NCBI RefSeq assembly: GCF_006385555.1
Contig: NZ_CP041036.1
Location: 2,108,001 to 2,172,000, forward strand
Reading direction: 5' to 3'
DNA: 64,000 bases
Origin: Shewanella polaris
GTDB taxonomy: Bacteria; Pseudomonadota; Gammaproteobacteria; Enterobacterales; Shewanellaceae
Shown here: in pieces, positions 54,884 through 64,000 of the stretch
How positions within the stretch are numbered: position 1 is the stretch's first letter
Layout of the letters: every line of letters begins with the position of its first letter
Made by a program: the position numbers and the translations under genes
The notes under the pieces: generated by a model
Databases searched by the model: none
What the model was told of the DNA's origin: nothing
The model's input: the letters and a program-made list of their open reading frames with translations, nothing else

Positions 54884-56131
54884 CTAAATGTGGTCCTGTT
54901 GTTTAGGGATATTATCGACCACAAAAGGTCGTTTTTTTACCATAAACCATAATAAACTGACTATTGCACCGATACTGAACTGAATAATCCCTAAATTATG
55001 GATTAAATCATCAGGACGCAATGACACTAACGTCATACCGATAGCACCCGCCATCATCGAGCAAAATTGAATAACCGCCACTGCAGAACCCGTATCACCG
55101 GATTGTTGATCCAACATTAAATTAATGCCAGGAACACGCGTTGCGATGACCACCAGCGTAGCGGGTGCAGCAAGGAAAGCAAAAATCCACGGGGAGAGAT
55201 GACCAATGGAGTAGGTTAATACACCTAAAAACATCAGGATAATAAAAAAAACCGTAATTATTTTTTGCACTGCAATGGTACGAGAAAGCTTCATATAGAT
55301 ACTCGGGCCAAATGATGCGACAAGCGCATTAAAAGCAAAAGCATAACTAAACATTTGTTCCGATAATCCAAAACCGTCGATATAGATATAAGATCCCGCA
55401 GCTAAAAATGCCATTAATGTCATAGGCGGAATGGTAAATATCGCTAATAGGGAAACAAACTTCGGATTGTTGGTAACTACGGCTATTCTTCCCCATGAAC
55501 GTAACACCGAGCCAGTATATCGGTGCTGTAATGTTTCACGGTAAAACACAGTCAATAAAGTCGAGATAGCACCAAAAATAGCCAGTGCATAAAACATCAT
55601 ATGCCACGAGCCAATTTTTAGTAAAAAAGCGCCAAGTATAGGAGCAACCATAGGTGCAATAATCACCAAAGACATAATGGTCGCCATGATTTTTTCGCGT
55701 TCGCGGCCATCATACAAATCTTTTACGATAGCAGTCGCCACAACGGTGACGGCACTGCCACCAAATGCTTGAAGTAGTCTAGCCCCAATAAGCATTTCTA
55801 TATTATTCGATAGAGCGCATAACAAGCTGGCAATCACATAAATACCCAAGCCAAACAACATGATGGGTTTACGACCAAACTTTTCACTTAACGGCCCCCA
55901 AAAAAGCAACCCAAGCGCATAGGCAACAAAATAAACACTTAACGTCAGATTGACCATGGTTTGAGTGGTGTTAAGTGTTTCGACCATGGTAGGTAAGGCC
56001 GGTAAGTATAAGTCGGTGGTTAATGGTGGAAATGCACTCACTACGACTAAGAAGAATAAGGTACCTGTTGAGCCTAAAATAGGTTGTTCTACTTTCAAAC
56101 TAGCACTCCAAATCGTTTGTAAAATATTCAC
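54884..56131 (-). CDS. Bcr/CflA-family MFS drug exporter
   Basis: A 415-residue inner-membrane transporter with about 12 helices. It has the Bcr/CflA N-terminal motif TTDLYLPALPTMVETL and the MFS loop GPLSEKFGRKPIMLFG between helices 2 and 3. Family members export bicyclomycin, chloramphenicol, sulfonamides or dipeptides by proton antiport; substrate cannot be inferred here. No regulator gene is adjacent. Confidence 0.93.
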   Translation of the reverse strand: MNILQTIWSASLKVEQPILGSTGTLFFLVVVSAFPPLTTDLYLPALPTMVETLNTTQTMVNLTLSVYFVAYALGLLFWGPLSEKFGRKPIMLFGLGIYVIASLLCALSNNIEMLIGARLLQAFGGSAVTVVATAIVKDLYDGREREKIMATIMSLVIIAPMVAPILGAFLLKIGSWHMMFYALAIFGAISTLLTVFYRETLQHRYTGSVLRSWGRIAVVTNNPKFVSLLAIFTIPPMTLMAFLAAGSYIYIDGFGLSEQMFSYAFAFNALVASFGPSIYMKLSRTIAVQKIITVFFIILMFLGVLTYSIGHLSPWIFAFLAAPATLVVIATRVPGINLMLDQQSGDTGSAVAVIQFCSMMAGAIGMTLVSLRPDDLIHNLGIIQFSIGAIVSLLWFMVKKRPFVVDNIPKQQDHI

Positions 56132-56848
56132 GCAATATAAAAGCCAAAAGGGCTACAAATAGACTAACAAATAGCCGGTTAAGACCGGGTTAAGAGCATC
56201 ATTGGTTAACGACTCATTTCAATCGCAAATACTCACACAAATAATATTGATTAATGTGTATTTGGATAGAGTATTTAAAGGCTTAATTACAGCATCAGAA
56301 TGTTGCCAAAGTTATTTAATGAAAACTAAAAAGCGACATTTAAGTACTATATATTGAGGTATTTATCATTAAGTCTCCATTTACATTCAATTACTTGTAT
56401 TGACATAGGTTTACAACATTCTCTGTAGAATGAAAAATCTAGAAGATCTATGATTAACATCAACGCCTTTATAGTAATAAAGATTAAACATTTTTCATTA
56501 TAGGCAGATTGAATTGCTCAACAAAAAGGGTGTTTAATAAATCAACTCAGAGATGTTTGAACCGTCTTTATTTATCCTTTTTGTTAAATAAAAGAGTGTT
56601 AACACTCGCGCTAGAAGGGTCCATATTTCTATGCAATAGTTATTGTGTGAACAAGAATCTTCTTAACCTACCTTTAACCTCTGTTTTTATAATATTGAGG
56701 TTAAACATTGTTACAAAACCATATTGGCCTTATCAATGATATTTCAAGTTCGCTTTTGAACTCACCAACTAAGCATTTTCGGCAAGGACACCAATATGAT
56801 TATTTTATGCTGTTTTCTATTTGTTATCTCTACGGACGTTATTAAATC
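56132..56848. other. 717-bp gene-free stretch
   Basis: AT-rich DNA between the exporter and the macA-type operon. The open frame at 56509-56739 has no ribosome site or recognisable protein features and was discarded. Promoters must lie here. I see no other named element. Confidence 0.5.
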
Positions 56849-58039
56849 ATGAAAAAAACCAATAAACATAAGCTGATTATCGTCATCATTGCTATTGCTA
56901 TATTAGCTGGTGGCGCTGCTATTTATGTTGCCAACAAAGATGGCGACGCGCCTAATTACGCGACCGAACAAGTGCAACGTGGTGATATTGAAAATAGCGT
57001 GTTGGCCAATGGCATGCTACAAGCGTCTAAATTGGTCAGTGTTGGTGCTCAAGTTTCAGGACAAATTATCAAGTTGCCCGTTACGCTTGGTCAACAAATT
57101 AAACAAGGTGAGCTTATTGCTCAAATTGATAGTTTGACTCAACAAAATAGTTTAAAAGAAGCACTCGCGTCTCTCACAAGCAGTAAAGCCGAGTACCGAG
57201 CCAAACAAGCTCAAATAGATCAAGCCCAACAAGAATTTAATCGTCAAAAAGCCATGTTAGCCGATAACGCTAGCTCTAAAGCTGATTATGAATCTGCTCA
57301 AGCCTCATTGTTAGTTTACAAAGCAGAACTTGATCAACTAAAAGCCGAACAAGAACAAGTTAAGCTTAGCGTAGAGAGTGCTCAACTCAACTTAGGTTAT
57401 ACAACCATCAAAGCACCAATGGATGGAATGGTTGTTTACACTGCCGTTACCGTGGGCCAGACCGTTAACTCATCGCAATCAACCCCTACAATTGTTGAAT
57501 TAGCTGATTTGCATAAAATGACAGTTAAAGCTCAAATTTCAGAAGCTGATGTCATTAAGGTAAAGTCAGGACAAGCAGTCTATTTTACGATTCTTGGCCA
57601 ACCCAATAACCGCTATAACGCCACTTTACGTGCGATTGAACCAGGGCCAACCATCATGGACGGCGATGATAGCAATATGACCTCAAGTGATACTGATGCG
57701 ATTTACTACAACGGCCTGTTTGATGTTGAAAATCCTGATGGTATTTTACGCATTGGTATGACAGCTGAAGTGTCTATTGTACTTAACCAAGCAAAAAACG
57801 TCTTGATTGTGCCTGCGCAAGTATTACAGAAAACCCTTGGGCCCAAACCTGGTTATAGGGTGCCGGTTTTGGTTAATGGTGAAATCGAATATCGCAATGT
57901 TAGTGTGGGCATTAATAATAAAATCAGTGCTGAAATTATCAAAGGACTTGAACTAGGCGAACAAATTGTACTTGGTGCGCCAGCCTCAAATTCTGTGAGC
58001 AGTAAAAGAGGCAATCGCCGCCCACCGATGGGGTTTTAA
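56849..58039 (+). CDS. macA: MacA-type periplasmic efflux adaptor
   Basis: A 396-residue membrane-fusion protein anchored by an N-terminal helix (KLIIVIIAIAILAGGAAIYVA). It shows the lipoyl halves around SVGAQVSGQIIKLPVTLGQ and NLGYTTIKAPMDGMVVY, a long coiled coil (about residues 95-175, KAEYRAKQAQIDQAQQ) and the beta-barrel/membrane-proximal C-terminal part. It links MacB to an outer-membrane channel. It is first of three genes with three bases before macB. Confidence 0.93.
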   Translation: MKKTNKHKLIIVIIAIAILAGGAAIYVANKDGDAPNYATEQVQRGDIENSVLANGMLQASKLVSVGAQVSGQIIKLPVTLGQQIKQGELIAQIDSLTQQNSLKEALASLTSSKAEYRAKQAQIDQAQQEFNRQKAMLADNASSKADYESAQASLLVYKAELDQLKAEQEQVKLSVESAQLNLGYTTIKAPMDGMVVYTAVTVGQTVNSSQSTPTIVELADLHKMTVKAQISEADVIKVKSGQAVYFTILGQPNNRYNATLRAIEPGPTIMDGDDSNMTSSDTDAIYYNGLFDVENPDGILRIGMTAEVSIVLNQAKNVLIVPAQVLQKTLGPKPGYRVPVLVNGEIEYRNVSVGINNKISAEIIKGLELGEQIVLGAPASNSVSSKRGNRRPPMGF

Positions 58040-58042
58040 GCA

Positions 58043-59986
58043 ATGACTGAACAAGCGTTACTTAATATTTCAGGTGTCTACCGCACTTTTGCCGCAGGAG
58101 AGCAGCAACTCACGGTGCTTTCCAATATCAATCTCAGCATTAATCGTGGTGAAATGGTTGCGATTGTGGGGGCTTCGGGCTCAGGTAAATCAACCCTGAT
58201 GAATATCTTAGGCTGTTTAGATAAGCCCTCTAAAGGACGTTATTCCATTAATGGGCAAGATACTTCTACCATGGATGCGGACCAACTTGCTCAGTTACGG
58301 CGTGAACATTTCGGTTTTATCTTTCAACGTTACCATCTACTGGGTGATCTCGATGCCGTCGGTAATGTTGAAATACCGGCTATTTATGCTGGGAAAGATA
58401 AAAAAGATCGTAAAAAAAGAGCCGAAAGTTTGTTGTCTCGTTTGGGATTAGCGGATCGCCTCAATCATAAACCAAGCCAGCTGAGTGGTGGTCAACAGCA
58501 GCGAGTTAGTGTAGCTCGTGCATTGATGAATGGTGGCGATGTCATTTTAGCTGATGAGCCAACTGGCGCACTTGACAGCCACAGCGGTAAAGACATGATG
58601 GCTTTATTGCAAGAGCTTCATCACGATGGTCATACTATTATTATTGTCACGCATGACATGGATGTGGCCCATTTTGCCGACAGGATCATTGAGCTTAAAG
58701 ATGGTGTCGTTATCCGCGATGCATTAAATGGCAAAGCAGCAGAACAACAAAAACTACCTGAGATTAAATCGCAACCTAGTTCATGGCTTAATTGGGACCG
58801 TTACATTGAAGCATTTAAAATGGCATTGATTGCCATGCTATCTCATCGTGTACGTACCTTTTTAACCATGCTCGGTATTATTATCGGTATCGCTTCTGTG
58901 GTATCAGTTGTTGCGTTGGGTAATGGCTCACAGCAATCGGTATTAGAAAATATCAGTTCTATGGGAACCAATACTATCGATGTTCGTTCTGGTAGTGGCT
59001 TTGGTGATCGCCGTGCAGGCAGGGTTCGTACGTTAACAGCACAAGACAGTGATGCGCTTAAGGTCTTACCTTATGTAGACAGCGTCACACCGTCAATTAG
59101 CAGTTCCGGCACTATTCGATATACCAATAAAGCCGTTTCTGCCAGCTTTAATGGCGTTGGTGCAGAATATTTTCGCGTACGGGGTTATGAATTGGCAGAG
59201 GGACAATTCTGGGATGAAACCAGTGTGTTAAATTTGGCACAAGAAGCCGTCATTGACGACAACACCCGCCAATCACTTTTCCCTAAACGGTCAGCCATTG
59301 GGGCAGTGGTCTTTCTTGGTGATTTACCGGTGCGAATAATTGGCGTCACCAAAGCTAAAGAGAGTGCGTTTGGTAACAGCGACGCATTAAATGTCTGGGT
59401 ACCTTATACCACCGTTTCTGGTCGCATGGTTGGCCAACGTTATCTCGACAGCATTACCGTCAGAATTAATCAATCGGCACCCAGTAATGCTGCCGAACAA
59501 GGTATTATCTCGTTACTAAAAATGCGCCACGGTACAGAAGATTTTTTCACGATTAATACTGATACGATCCGTGAAAGTATTGAAAAAACCACTCAAACTA
59601 TGACCTTATTGATTTCTGCCATTGCGGTTATTTCTCTTATTGTTGGCGGCATTGGTGTAATGAATATTATGCTGGTATCTGTCACTGAACGAACCCGAGA
59701 GATTGGTGTACGCATGGCGGTAGGCGCAAGGCAGGGCGACATTTTGCGCCAGTTTTTAATTGAAGCGGTTTTGGTCTGTTTATGTGGTGGCATTATAGGC
59801 ATTGGGCTAGCTTACTTAATTGGTCAGATCTTTGCTTTTACAGGGGGGAGTTTCCAAATGATTTATTCAACCACTTCGATTGTTGCCGCATTCGCTTGCT
59901 CAACGCTCATAGGTATACTATTTGGCTTTTTACCCGCACGCAATGCAGCGCAACTCGACCCTGTTGATGCCTTAGCAAGAGAATAA
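58043..59986 (+). CDS. macB: MacB-type macrolide/peptide export ABC transporter
   Basis: A 647-residue ATP-binding/permease protein. The N-terminal ABC domain has Walker [16 protein letters not shown], signature [15 protein letters not shown] and Walker [15 protein letters not shown]. Four membrane helices follow: one before a large periplasmic domain (near 280-300) and three at the end (the FtsX-like end, with [18 protein letters not shown]). Works as a dimer with MacA and a TolC-type channel to expel macrolides, peptides or toxins; the native cargo is unknown. Confidence 0.95.
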   Translation: MTEQALLNISGVYRTFAAGEQQLTVLSNINLSINRGEMVAIVGASGSGKSTLMNILGCLDKPSKGRYSINGQDTSTMDADQLAQLRREHFGFIFQRYHLLGDLDAVGNVEIPAIYAGKDKKDRKKRAESLLSRLGLADRLNHKPSQLSGGQQQRVSVARALMNGGDVILADEPTGALDSHSGKDMMALLQELHHDGHTIIIVTHDMDVAHFADRIIELKDGVVIRDALNGKAAEQQKLPEIKSQPSSWLNWDRYIEAFKMALIAMLSHRVRTFLTMLGIIIGIASVVSVVALGNGSQQSVLENISSMGTNTIDVRSGSGFGDRRAGRVRTLTAQDSDALKVLPYVDSVTPSISSSGTIRYTNKAVSASFNGVGAEYFRVRGYELAEGQFWDETSVLNLAQEAVIDDNTRQSLFPKRSAIGAVVFLGDLPVRIIGVTKAKESAFGNSDALNVWVPYTTVSGRMVGQRYLDSITVRINQSAPSNAAEQGIISLLKMRHGTEDFFTINTDTIRESIEKTTQTMTLLISAIAVISLIVGGIGVMNIMLVSVTERTREIGVRMAVGARQGDILRQFLIEAVLVCLCGGIIGIGLAYLIGQIFAFTGGSFQMIYSTTSIVAAFACSTLIGILFGFLPARNAAQLDPVDALARE

Positions 59987-59991
59987 CGATA

Positions 59992-61389
59992 ATGATAAAA
60001 CGATCTATAACCCTAAGGCTCTCAACCATCGCGTTTTGCATTTCATTGGCAACGGGTTGCAGCAGTTTTACGCGCACTGAATTTACACCTCCAGAAGTTG
60101 ATATTCCAACAAGCTGGCAAAGTGTTAGTCTAAATCAACAAGTCAACCTTGACCCTTGGTGGCAGAGCTTTAATAATCCCGAGCTTAATCAATTAATTGA
60201 ACAAGTATTAATCACTAATAATGATTTAGCCTTAGCGACGTTGACACTGCGCACCGCTCGCCTCCAAGCGGGTTTAACTGATACTCAACGTTACCCGCAA
60301 ATTAGTGCAAACCTCAATGGCTCAAAATCAAAACCATTAGAGGGTGGCGCAAGTGCTACTGAATATGGCAGTAACGTATCGCTAAGTTACGAACTGGATC
60401 TGTGGGGACGCGTTTCTGCCGATATGGACGCCGCAAAATGGACCAGCCTAGCCACCGCCGAAGATAGAGAAAGTACAGCACAAAGTTTAGTGGCCACCAC
60501 TGCAACATTATATTGGCAAATCGGCTATCTCAAACAGAGTATTGCACTCAGTCAAAATAGCGTCGATTATGCACAACAGATACTTGATCTTACTGAACGT
60601 CAGTACCGTTCTGGAGCAGTATCTCAGTTGAATGTATTCGAGGCTAAAAGTAATTTGGCAGGGCAACAAGCAAGTCACAGTGATTTGCAGCAACAACTTA
60701 CAGAGGCACAAAATTCATTAGCGATTTTATATAATCAACCGCCTTCAAAAATGCCTATACACATAGACAAATTACCGGGCGATGCTATTCCAACCATCGC
60801 TGAAGGTATACCCGCTGATCTTTTGATCCGACGACCCGATGTAAAGTCGGCACTTTATGCGCTTAAATCTGCATATGCGTCAAAAGATGCCACTTTTGCT
60901 GGTTACTTGCCTACACTCACGCTTTCTGGCTCGCTAGGTACCGCGTCTAACGAGTTAAAAGACTTACTACAAAATCCTATTGGCACATTAGGCGCAAACT
61001 TAGTACTACCATTTGTGCAGTGGAACGAAATGCAATTGTATAAACAAATGGCGAGTGTGGAAGTTGAATCTGCAGTGGTGACCTACAGGAAAACACTCTA
61101 CAACGCATTTAAAGAAGTCGATAACGCGATTTCTGCACGACAACATTACCAGTATCAAGAACAGAAATTACGTGAACAATATGACGCAGCGTCTGCCGCA
61201 GAGCACATTTATGCAAGCCAGTACCGAAATGGTGCGGTAAGTATTCAAGACTGGTTAGACGCCAAAGAAACTCAACGCAGTGCAGAAGTGTTATTGCTGG
61301 CTAATCGTTATAACCAGTTCAGTGCTCAAGCCACGCTTTATCAAGCCCTTGGAGGCAGCGATATTGCAGCGCCACTTGTAACGGAATAA
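59992..61389 (+). CDS. Outer-membrane efflux lipoprotein (NodT/OprM type)
   Basis: A 465-residue TolC-family channel. A lipoprotein signal with lipobox (LATGC, Cys at about 23) is followed by the two OEP repeats, with coiled coil near 180-250 and the GAVSQLNVFEAKSNLAGQQA / GAVSIQDWLDAKETQRSAEV repeated motif. It starts five bases after macB, completing a self-contained tripartite exporter. Confidence 0.92.
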   Translation: MIKRSITLRLSTIAFCISLATGCSSFTRTEFTPPEVDIPTSWQSVSLNQQVNLDPWWQSFNNPELNQLIEQVLITNNDLALATLTLRTARLQAGLTDTQRYPQISANLNGSKSKPLEGGASATEYGSNVSLSYELDLWGRVSADMDAAKWTSLATAEDRESTAQSLVATTATLYWQIGYLKQSIALSQNSVDYAQQILDLTERQYRSGAVSQLNVFEAKSNLAGQQASHSDLQQQLTEAQNSLAILYNQPPSKMPIHIDKLPGDAIPTIAEGIPADLLIRRPDVKSALYALKSAYASKDATFAGYLPTLTLSGSLGTASNELKDLLQNPIGTLGANLVLPFVQWNEMQLYKQMASVEVESAVVTYRKTLYNAFKEVDNAISARQHYQYQEQKLREQYDAASAAEHIYASQYRNGAVSIQDWLDAKETQRSAEVLLLANRYNQFSAQATLYQALGGSDIAAPLVTE

Positions 61390-61424
61390 TAAAATACAGT
61401 TAAATTTATATGATATATAACAAC

Positions 61425-61452
61425 AAAAGCTCGCATGCACAGCGGGCTTTTT
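61425..61452 (+). terminator. Terminator after the efflux operon
   Basis: Stem AAAAGCTCGC / GCGGGCTTTT with one G-T pair and a 7-nt loop, followed by TTTGTTT-like sequence. Confidence 0.75.
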
Positions 61453-61745
61453 GTTTAAGTGAGGAGGGGTAACGGGTTATCACTATTAGCTACAAATATG
61501 GCCGACTAGGGTTAACTGTGATTTTTAGCATTCATCAATTGTTACCTGGAATTGGGCTTAATTAAAGCTGTCTTCTTAGTTAGTGTGCCAAAATAACGAA
61601 TCAGTCTCTCGTAGATAATAAATACAGATGCAATACGATATCCCAGATTAACCCCATTTAATTATGATTTGCCTACAATCTATTACTTGTCTAGAAGGCA
61701 TAAATTTCCGGTGCATGACCAGATATTTAATAGAATTGATATTAG
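61453..61745. other. Gap between the efflux operon and the Hpt gene
   Basis: About 290 bp without a gene. The two plus-strand open frames that begin near 61664 run through the reverse of the Hpt gene and show no features of real proteins. Confidence 0.5.
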
Positions 61746-62435
61746 TTACCACTTTTTTGATAACGAAGATAATGCTACCTGTGCTGTTTCAAAATCTAAT
61801 ATTTCGACTGCATTGCAAAGCACTGTTAAGTCATGTTCAAGGTGTGTATGTCCTAGTAACTTATTTTGAAGTGACAGAGTAATATGAAGCGCCTTGAGAT
61901 TGTGGTCTTGTAGATGTTGCTTCAGCTCCGTTAGCATCAAGGTGAGTTCAGGGACTGAATAATCAACAGCGGATGGTGTCTCTGTTGATTGGTTAACTTC
62001 ATCTGTTGTTAATAGTGCGTGGATACTCGACATTTCAGCTTGTGCGACTAAACGTAATTGCTGACCCAATTCTGAATTTAATATATCAACCTCATTAGCC
62101 GCTTCCAGTCCCGCTAACTTACTCTCCAGGTCACATAGGTATTGGTAAAGTGATGATAAGCCAGTCGTTCCAGAGCTCCCTTTAAGGGTATGAACCAAGC
62201 GTAATAGCTCCTTGATGTTTTTTTGCGAAATCATCAACTCTATATTTTGCAGTTGTGGCTCAAGATTTTTTTCAAAAACCTTTATTAAACGGCGATAAAA
62301 TTTTTCATTACCACCAAAAGGTTCCAGTAAACATTCTAAGGTCATATTTTCTAATTCTGAGCTAATATTATTAGCGACCTTGTTGTGAGTTCCGTCAACT
62401 TGCTGCTGATTAATAGCCATTTTATTCGCTTTCAT
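61746..62435 (-). CDS. Hpt (histidine phosphotransfer) domain protein
   Basis: A 229-residue protein with a four-helix Hpt domain at about 35-140. The phosphoacceptor histidine is in LVHTLKGSSGTTGL. The C-terminal 80 residues (PELTLMLTELKQHLQDHNLK onward) look like a second, degenerate Hpt bundle that lacks the HTLKG motif. It should shuttle phosphate between a hybrid sensor kinase and response regulators. It diverges from the response-regulator/sensor pair, so the three probably form one phosphorelay. Confidence 0.85.
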   Translation of the reverse strand: MKANKMAINQQQVDGTHNKVANNISSELENMTLECLLEPFGGNEKFYRRLIKVFEKNLEPQLQNIELMISQKNIKELLRLVHTLKGSSGTTGLSSLYQYLCDLESKLAGLEAANEVDILNSELGQQLRLVAQAEMSSIHALLTTDEVNQSTETPSAVDYSVPELTLMLTELKQHLQDHNLKALHITLSLQNKLLGHTHLEHDLTVLCNAVEILDFETAQVALSSLSKKW

Positions 62436-62663
62436 ATTAAGGGTTCTCGGTAGATGATGGCGTTGTTTATCTACTACAAAAAAGAATAATAGCAGTGACT
62501 AAATAGGACGATATTGGATGAACTATAACGATATATTGACGAGATTTATGGCCAGTCAATGTGATTATTCAACAACTTAGTTTGCTACATCAAAAATAAT
62601 AATACAATATTAGTTACAAATGTAGCCAAATATGGGTATTAAACCAAATTAACCGGAGTCGGA

Positions 62664-63071
62664 ATGCCGTTAGATAAAATTTTACATGTAGAAGATGATG
62701 AGTCGATTCGAGTGATTGTTGAAATGGCGCTTGTTGATATCTCAGGATTTACGTTAGTTGCTTGTGAGGGCGGAAATGAAGCCATTAACCAAATAGACCA
62801 TTTTACGCCTGACTTAATATTATTAGACGCCATGATGCCCGGTATGGATGGTCTTCAAACACTCATTGAGATCCGTAAAAAGCCACATTGCCAACACATT
62901 CCGGTGGTTTTTATGACCGCTCGTATTCAACAATCTGAAAAAAAAGAATATTTAGATGCAGGCGCAATAGCCATTATTGAAAAACCGTTTGATGCTATGA
63001 GTCTTGGCGATAGACTTGAGTCTATTTATCAAGCTTACCTAGCGTCCGCAGACATTAACAAACCGGAGTAA
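62664..63071 (+). CDS. Single-domain response regulator (CheY-like)
   Basis: A 135-residue receiver domain without an output domain. The acidic pair VEDDES at 9-14, phosphoacceptor Asp in LILLDAMMPGMDG near 55, threonine in VFMTAR and lysine in IEKPFD are all present. ACCGGAGTCGGA precedes the ATG. It ends three bases before the next sensor gene and is presumably co-expressed. Output may be by protein-protein contact. Confidence 0.94.
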   Translation: MPLDKILHVEDDESIRVIVEMALVDISGFTLVACEGGNEAINQIDHFTPDLILLDAMMPGMDGLQTLIEIRKKPHCQHIPVVFMTARIQQSEKKEYLDAGAIAIIEKPFDAMSLGDRLESIYQAYLASADINKPE

Positions 63072-63074
63072 CCG

Positions 63075-64000
63075 ATGCTAACGCCTGTATTACCTCATTC
63101 CGAGCAAGAAAGACTCATCTCGTTACAAAATACGGGACTGTTAGATACGGATCCAGAGCAGCGCTTTGATCGTTTAACCCATTTGGCTCAACTTTGTATC
63201 GGCACCGACATAGTGCTTATTTCATTAATCGACTCTAACCGCCAATGGTTTAAGTCTAAACAAGGTGTAGAGGTATGCGAGACAAGTAGAGATATCTCAA
63301 TTTGTGGGCATACCATTTTGGGAACAGACATTTTTGAAGTTTCTGATACTCTTCTCGACAGTCGATTTGCAGATAACCCGTTAGTTGTAAACGCGCCTTT
63401 TATTCGATTTTATGCCGGAGTGCCGTTAGTTAATAACGGTGAAAACATCGGCACACTGTGCTTTATTGATAGCCAACCTCGCCAGTTTACAGACAAAGAA
63501 CGACAAATCGTTTTTGAGTTTGCCAAGAGTGTTGAGCAAGAAATTCAAGACAAATTACAAGAACAGGCACACGAGCTATTAGTAGCAAGCGAGGAAATGT
63601 ACAGATCAGTGCTTGAAGGTACGAGGATCGGCACTTGGCAATGGAATATTCAAACTGGTGAATCAAATTGTAACGAACGTTGGGCAGAAGTTATTGGTTA
63701 TACGCTTGCAGAGCTTGAACCCATTACTATAGAAGCCTGGATATCAATGATACATCCAGATGACTTGGCCTATTCAGATACCGCCTTAGATGATCACCTC
63801 AATGGATCAACCCCATTTTATGACGTTAAATGCAGAATGAAGCACAAAGATGGCCATTATGTGTGGGTGCATGATAGAGGCAAAGTTGTTTCATATTCAG
63901 CCGATGGCAAACCACTGATGATGTATGGCACACAGGCCGATATCACCAAAGAAAATAATAACGAGCAAGCATTATTGCAAAGTCGAGATCAGTTTAAAAC
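63075..64000 (+). CDS. GAF-PAS sensor protein (C-terminus cut by window edge)
   Basis: The ATG at 63075 lies 6 nt after GGAG and 3 bases after the response-regulator stop; the frame stays open to the window end, giving at least 308 residues. Residues about 20-160 form a GAF domain (FDRLTHLAQLCIGTDIVLIS, YAGVPLVNNGENIGTLCFID). A PAS domain of the PAS_3 type follows (GTWQWNIQTGESNCNERWAE, MIHPDDLAYS, VHDRGKVVS), then the start of a linker. The missing part should carry a histidine kinase, GGDEF or EAL output; I cannot tell which. Confidence 0.88.
   Translation, partial: MLTPVLPHSEQERLISLQNTGLLDTDPEQRFDRLTHLAQLCIGTDIVLISLIDSNRQWFKSKQGVEVCETSRDISICGHTILGTDIFEVSDTLLDSRFADNPLVVNAPFIRFYAGVPLVNNGENIGTLCFIDSQPRQFTDKERQIVFEFAKSVEQEIQDKLQEQAHELLVASEEMYRSVLEGTRIGTWQWNIQTGESNCNERWAEVIGYTLAELEPITIEAWISMIHPDDLAYSDTALDDHLNGSTPFYDVKCRMKHKDGHYVWVHDRGKVVSYSADGKPLMMYGTQADITKENNNEQALLQSRDQFK

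Noticed and set aside
56509-56739. 76-codon frame upstream of macA
   Set aside because: No ribosome site, composition like non-coding DNA and no recognisable motif.

Overview
The window is chromosomal DNA of a gammaproteobacterium, almost certainly a Shewanella. The protein sequences, the AT-leaning composition, and the core order sppA, nrdA-nrdB-ferredoxin, HAD phosphatase-ubiG, gyrA-serC, aminotransferase-aroA-cmk-rpsA-ihfB-lapA-lapB-pyrF all fit that genus. No rRNA, tRNA, CRISPR array, prophage or intact insertion sequence was seen.

Region 1 (1-11.8 kb) is mixed housekeeping and small genes: sppA (cut by the window edge), fadH, a YghU-type glutathione transferase, an L-2-haloacid dehalogenase-like protein, a zinc-ribbon membrane protein, an EF-hand protein, a RIO1-like kinase, an outer-membrane beta-barrel protein and a DUF3108-like secreted protein. 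It also holds a 279-bp MITE-like foldback element (8682-8960), a decayed relative of it near 7.1 kb, and a relict of a GntR/FCD regulator (11237-11326). Region 2 (11.8-22.3 kb) is DNA-precursor and replication metabolism: nrdA, nrdB and the YfaE-type ferredoxin that serves NrdB, then a MupP/Gph-like phosphatase, ubiG, gyrA and serC. The 550 bp before nrdA carry paired NrdR boxes, two DnaA-type boxes and a dense GATC cluster.

Region 3 (22.3-27.1 kb) looks accessory. A lone methyltransferase diverges from a three-gene redox module: a membrane haem/FAD/NAD(P)H reductase, a 2[4Fe-4S] ferredoxin and a twin-arginine-exported flavoprotein. I could not assign a substrate; this is one candidate for an undescribed system. 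Region 4 (27.1-40.1 kb) is core: aspartate/aromatic aminotransferase, aroA, cmk, rpsA, ihfB, lapAB, pyrF, a dienoyl-CoA-reductase-like SDR, a DUF2058 protein, an unrecognised protein and an acyl-CoA dehydrogenase preceded by a PsrA-like palindrome.

Region 5 (40.1-52.8 kb) is a complete [NiFe] uptake hydrogenase locus read leftwards: hyaA, hyaB, hyaC, the hyaD protease, a degenerate full-length HypF paralogue carrying an 11-base poly-C tract, hypF, then hypB, hypC, hypD, hypE, hypA and a previously uncalled 54-residue histidine-containing membrane protein. FNR-type boxes precede both hyaA and hypB, implying anaerobic control. The small subunit has the standard proximal-cluster motif, not the six-cysteine oxygen-tolerant one.

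Region 6 (53-64 kb) holds an MscS channel, an over-long RecX-family protein, a Bcr/CflA exporter, a MacA-MacB-outer-membrane-factor tripartite efflux operon and, at the right edge, an Hpt protein, a response regulator and a GAF-PAS sensor (cut by the window edge) that look like one phosphorelay.
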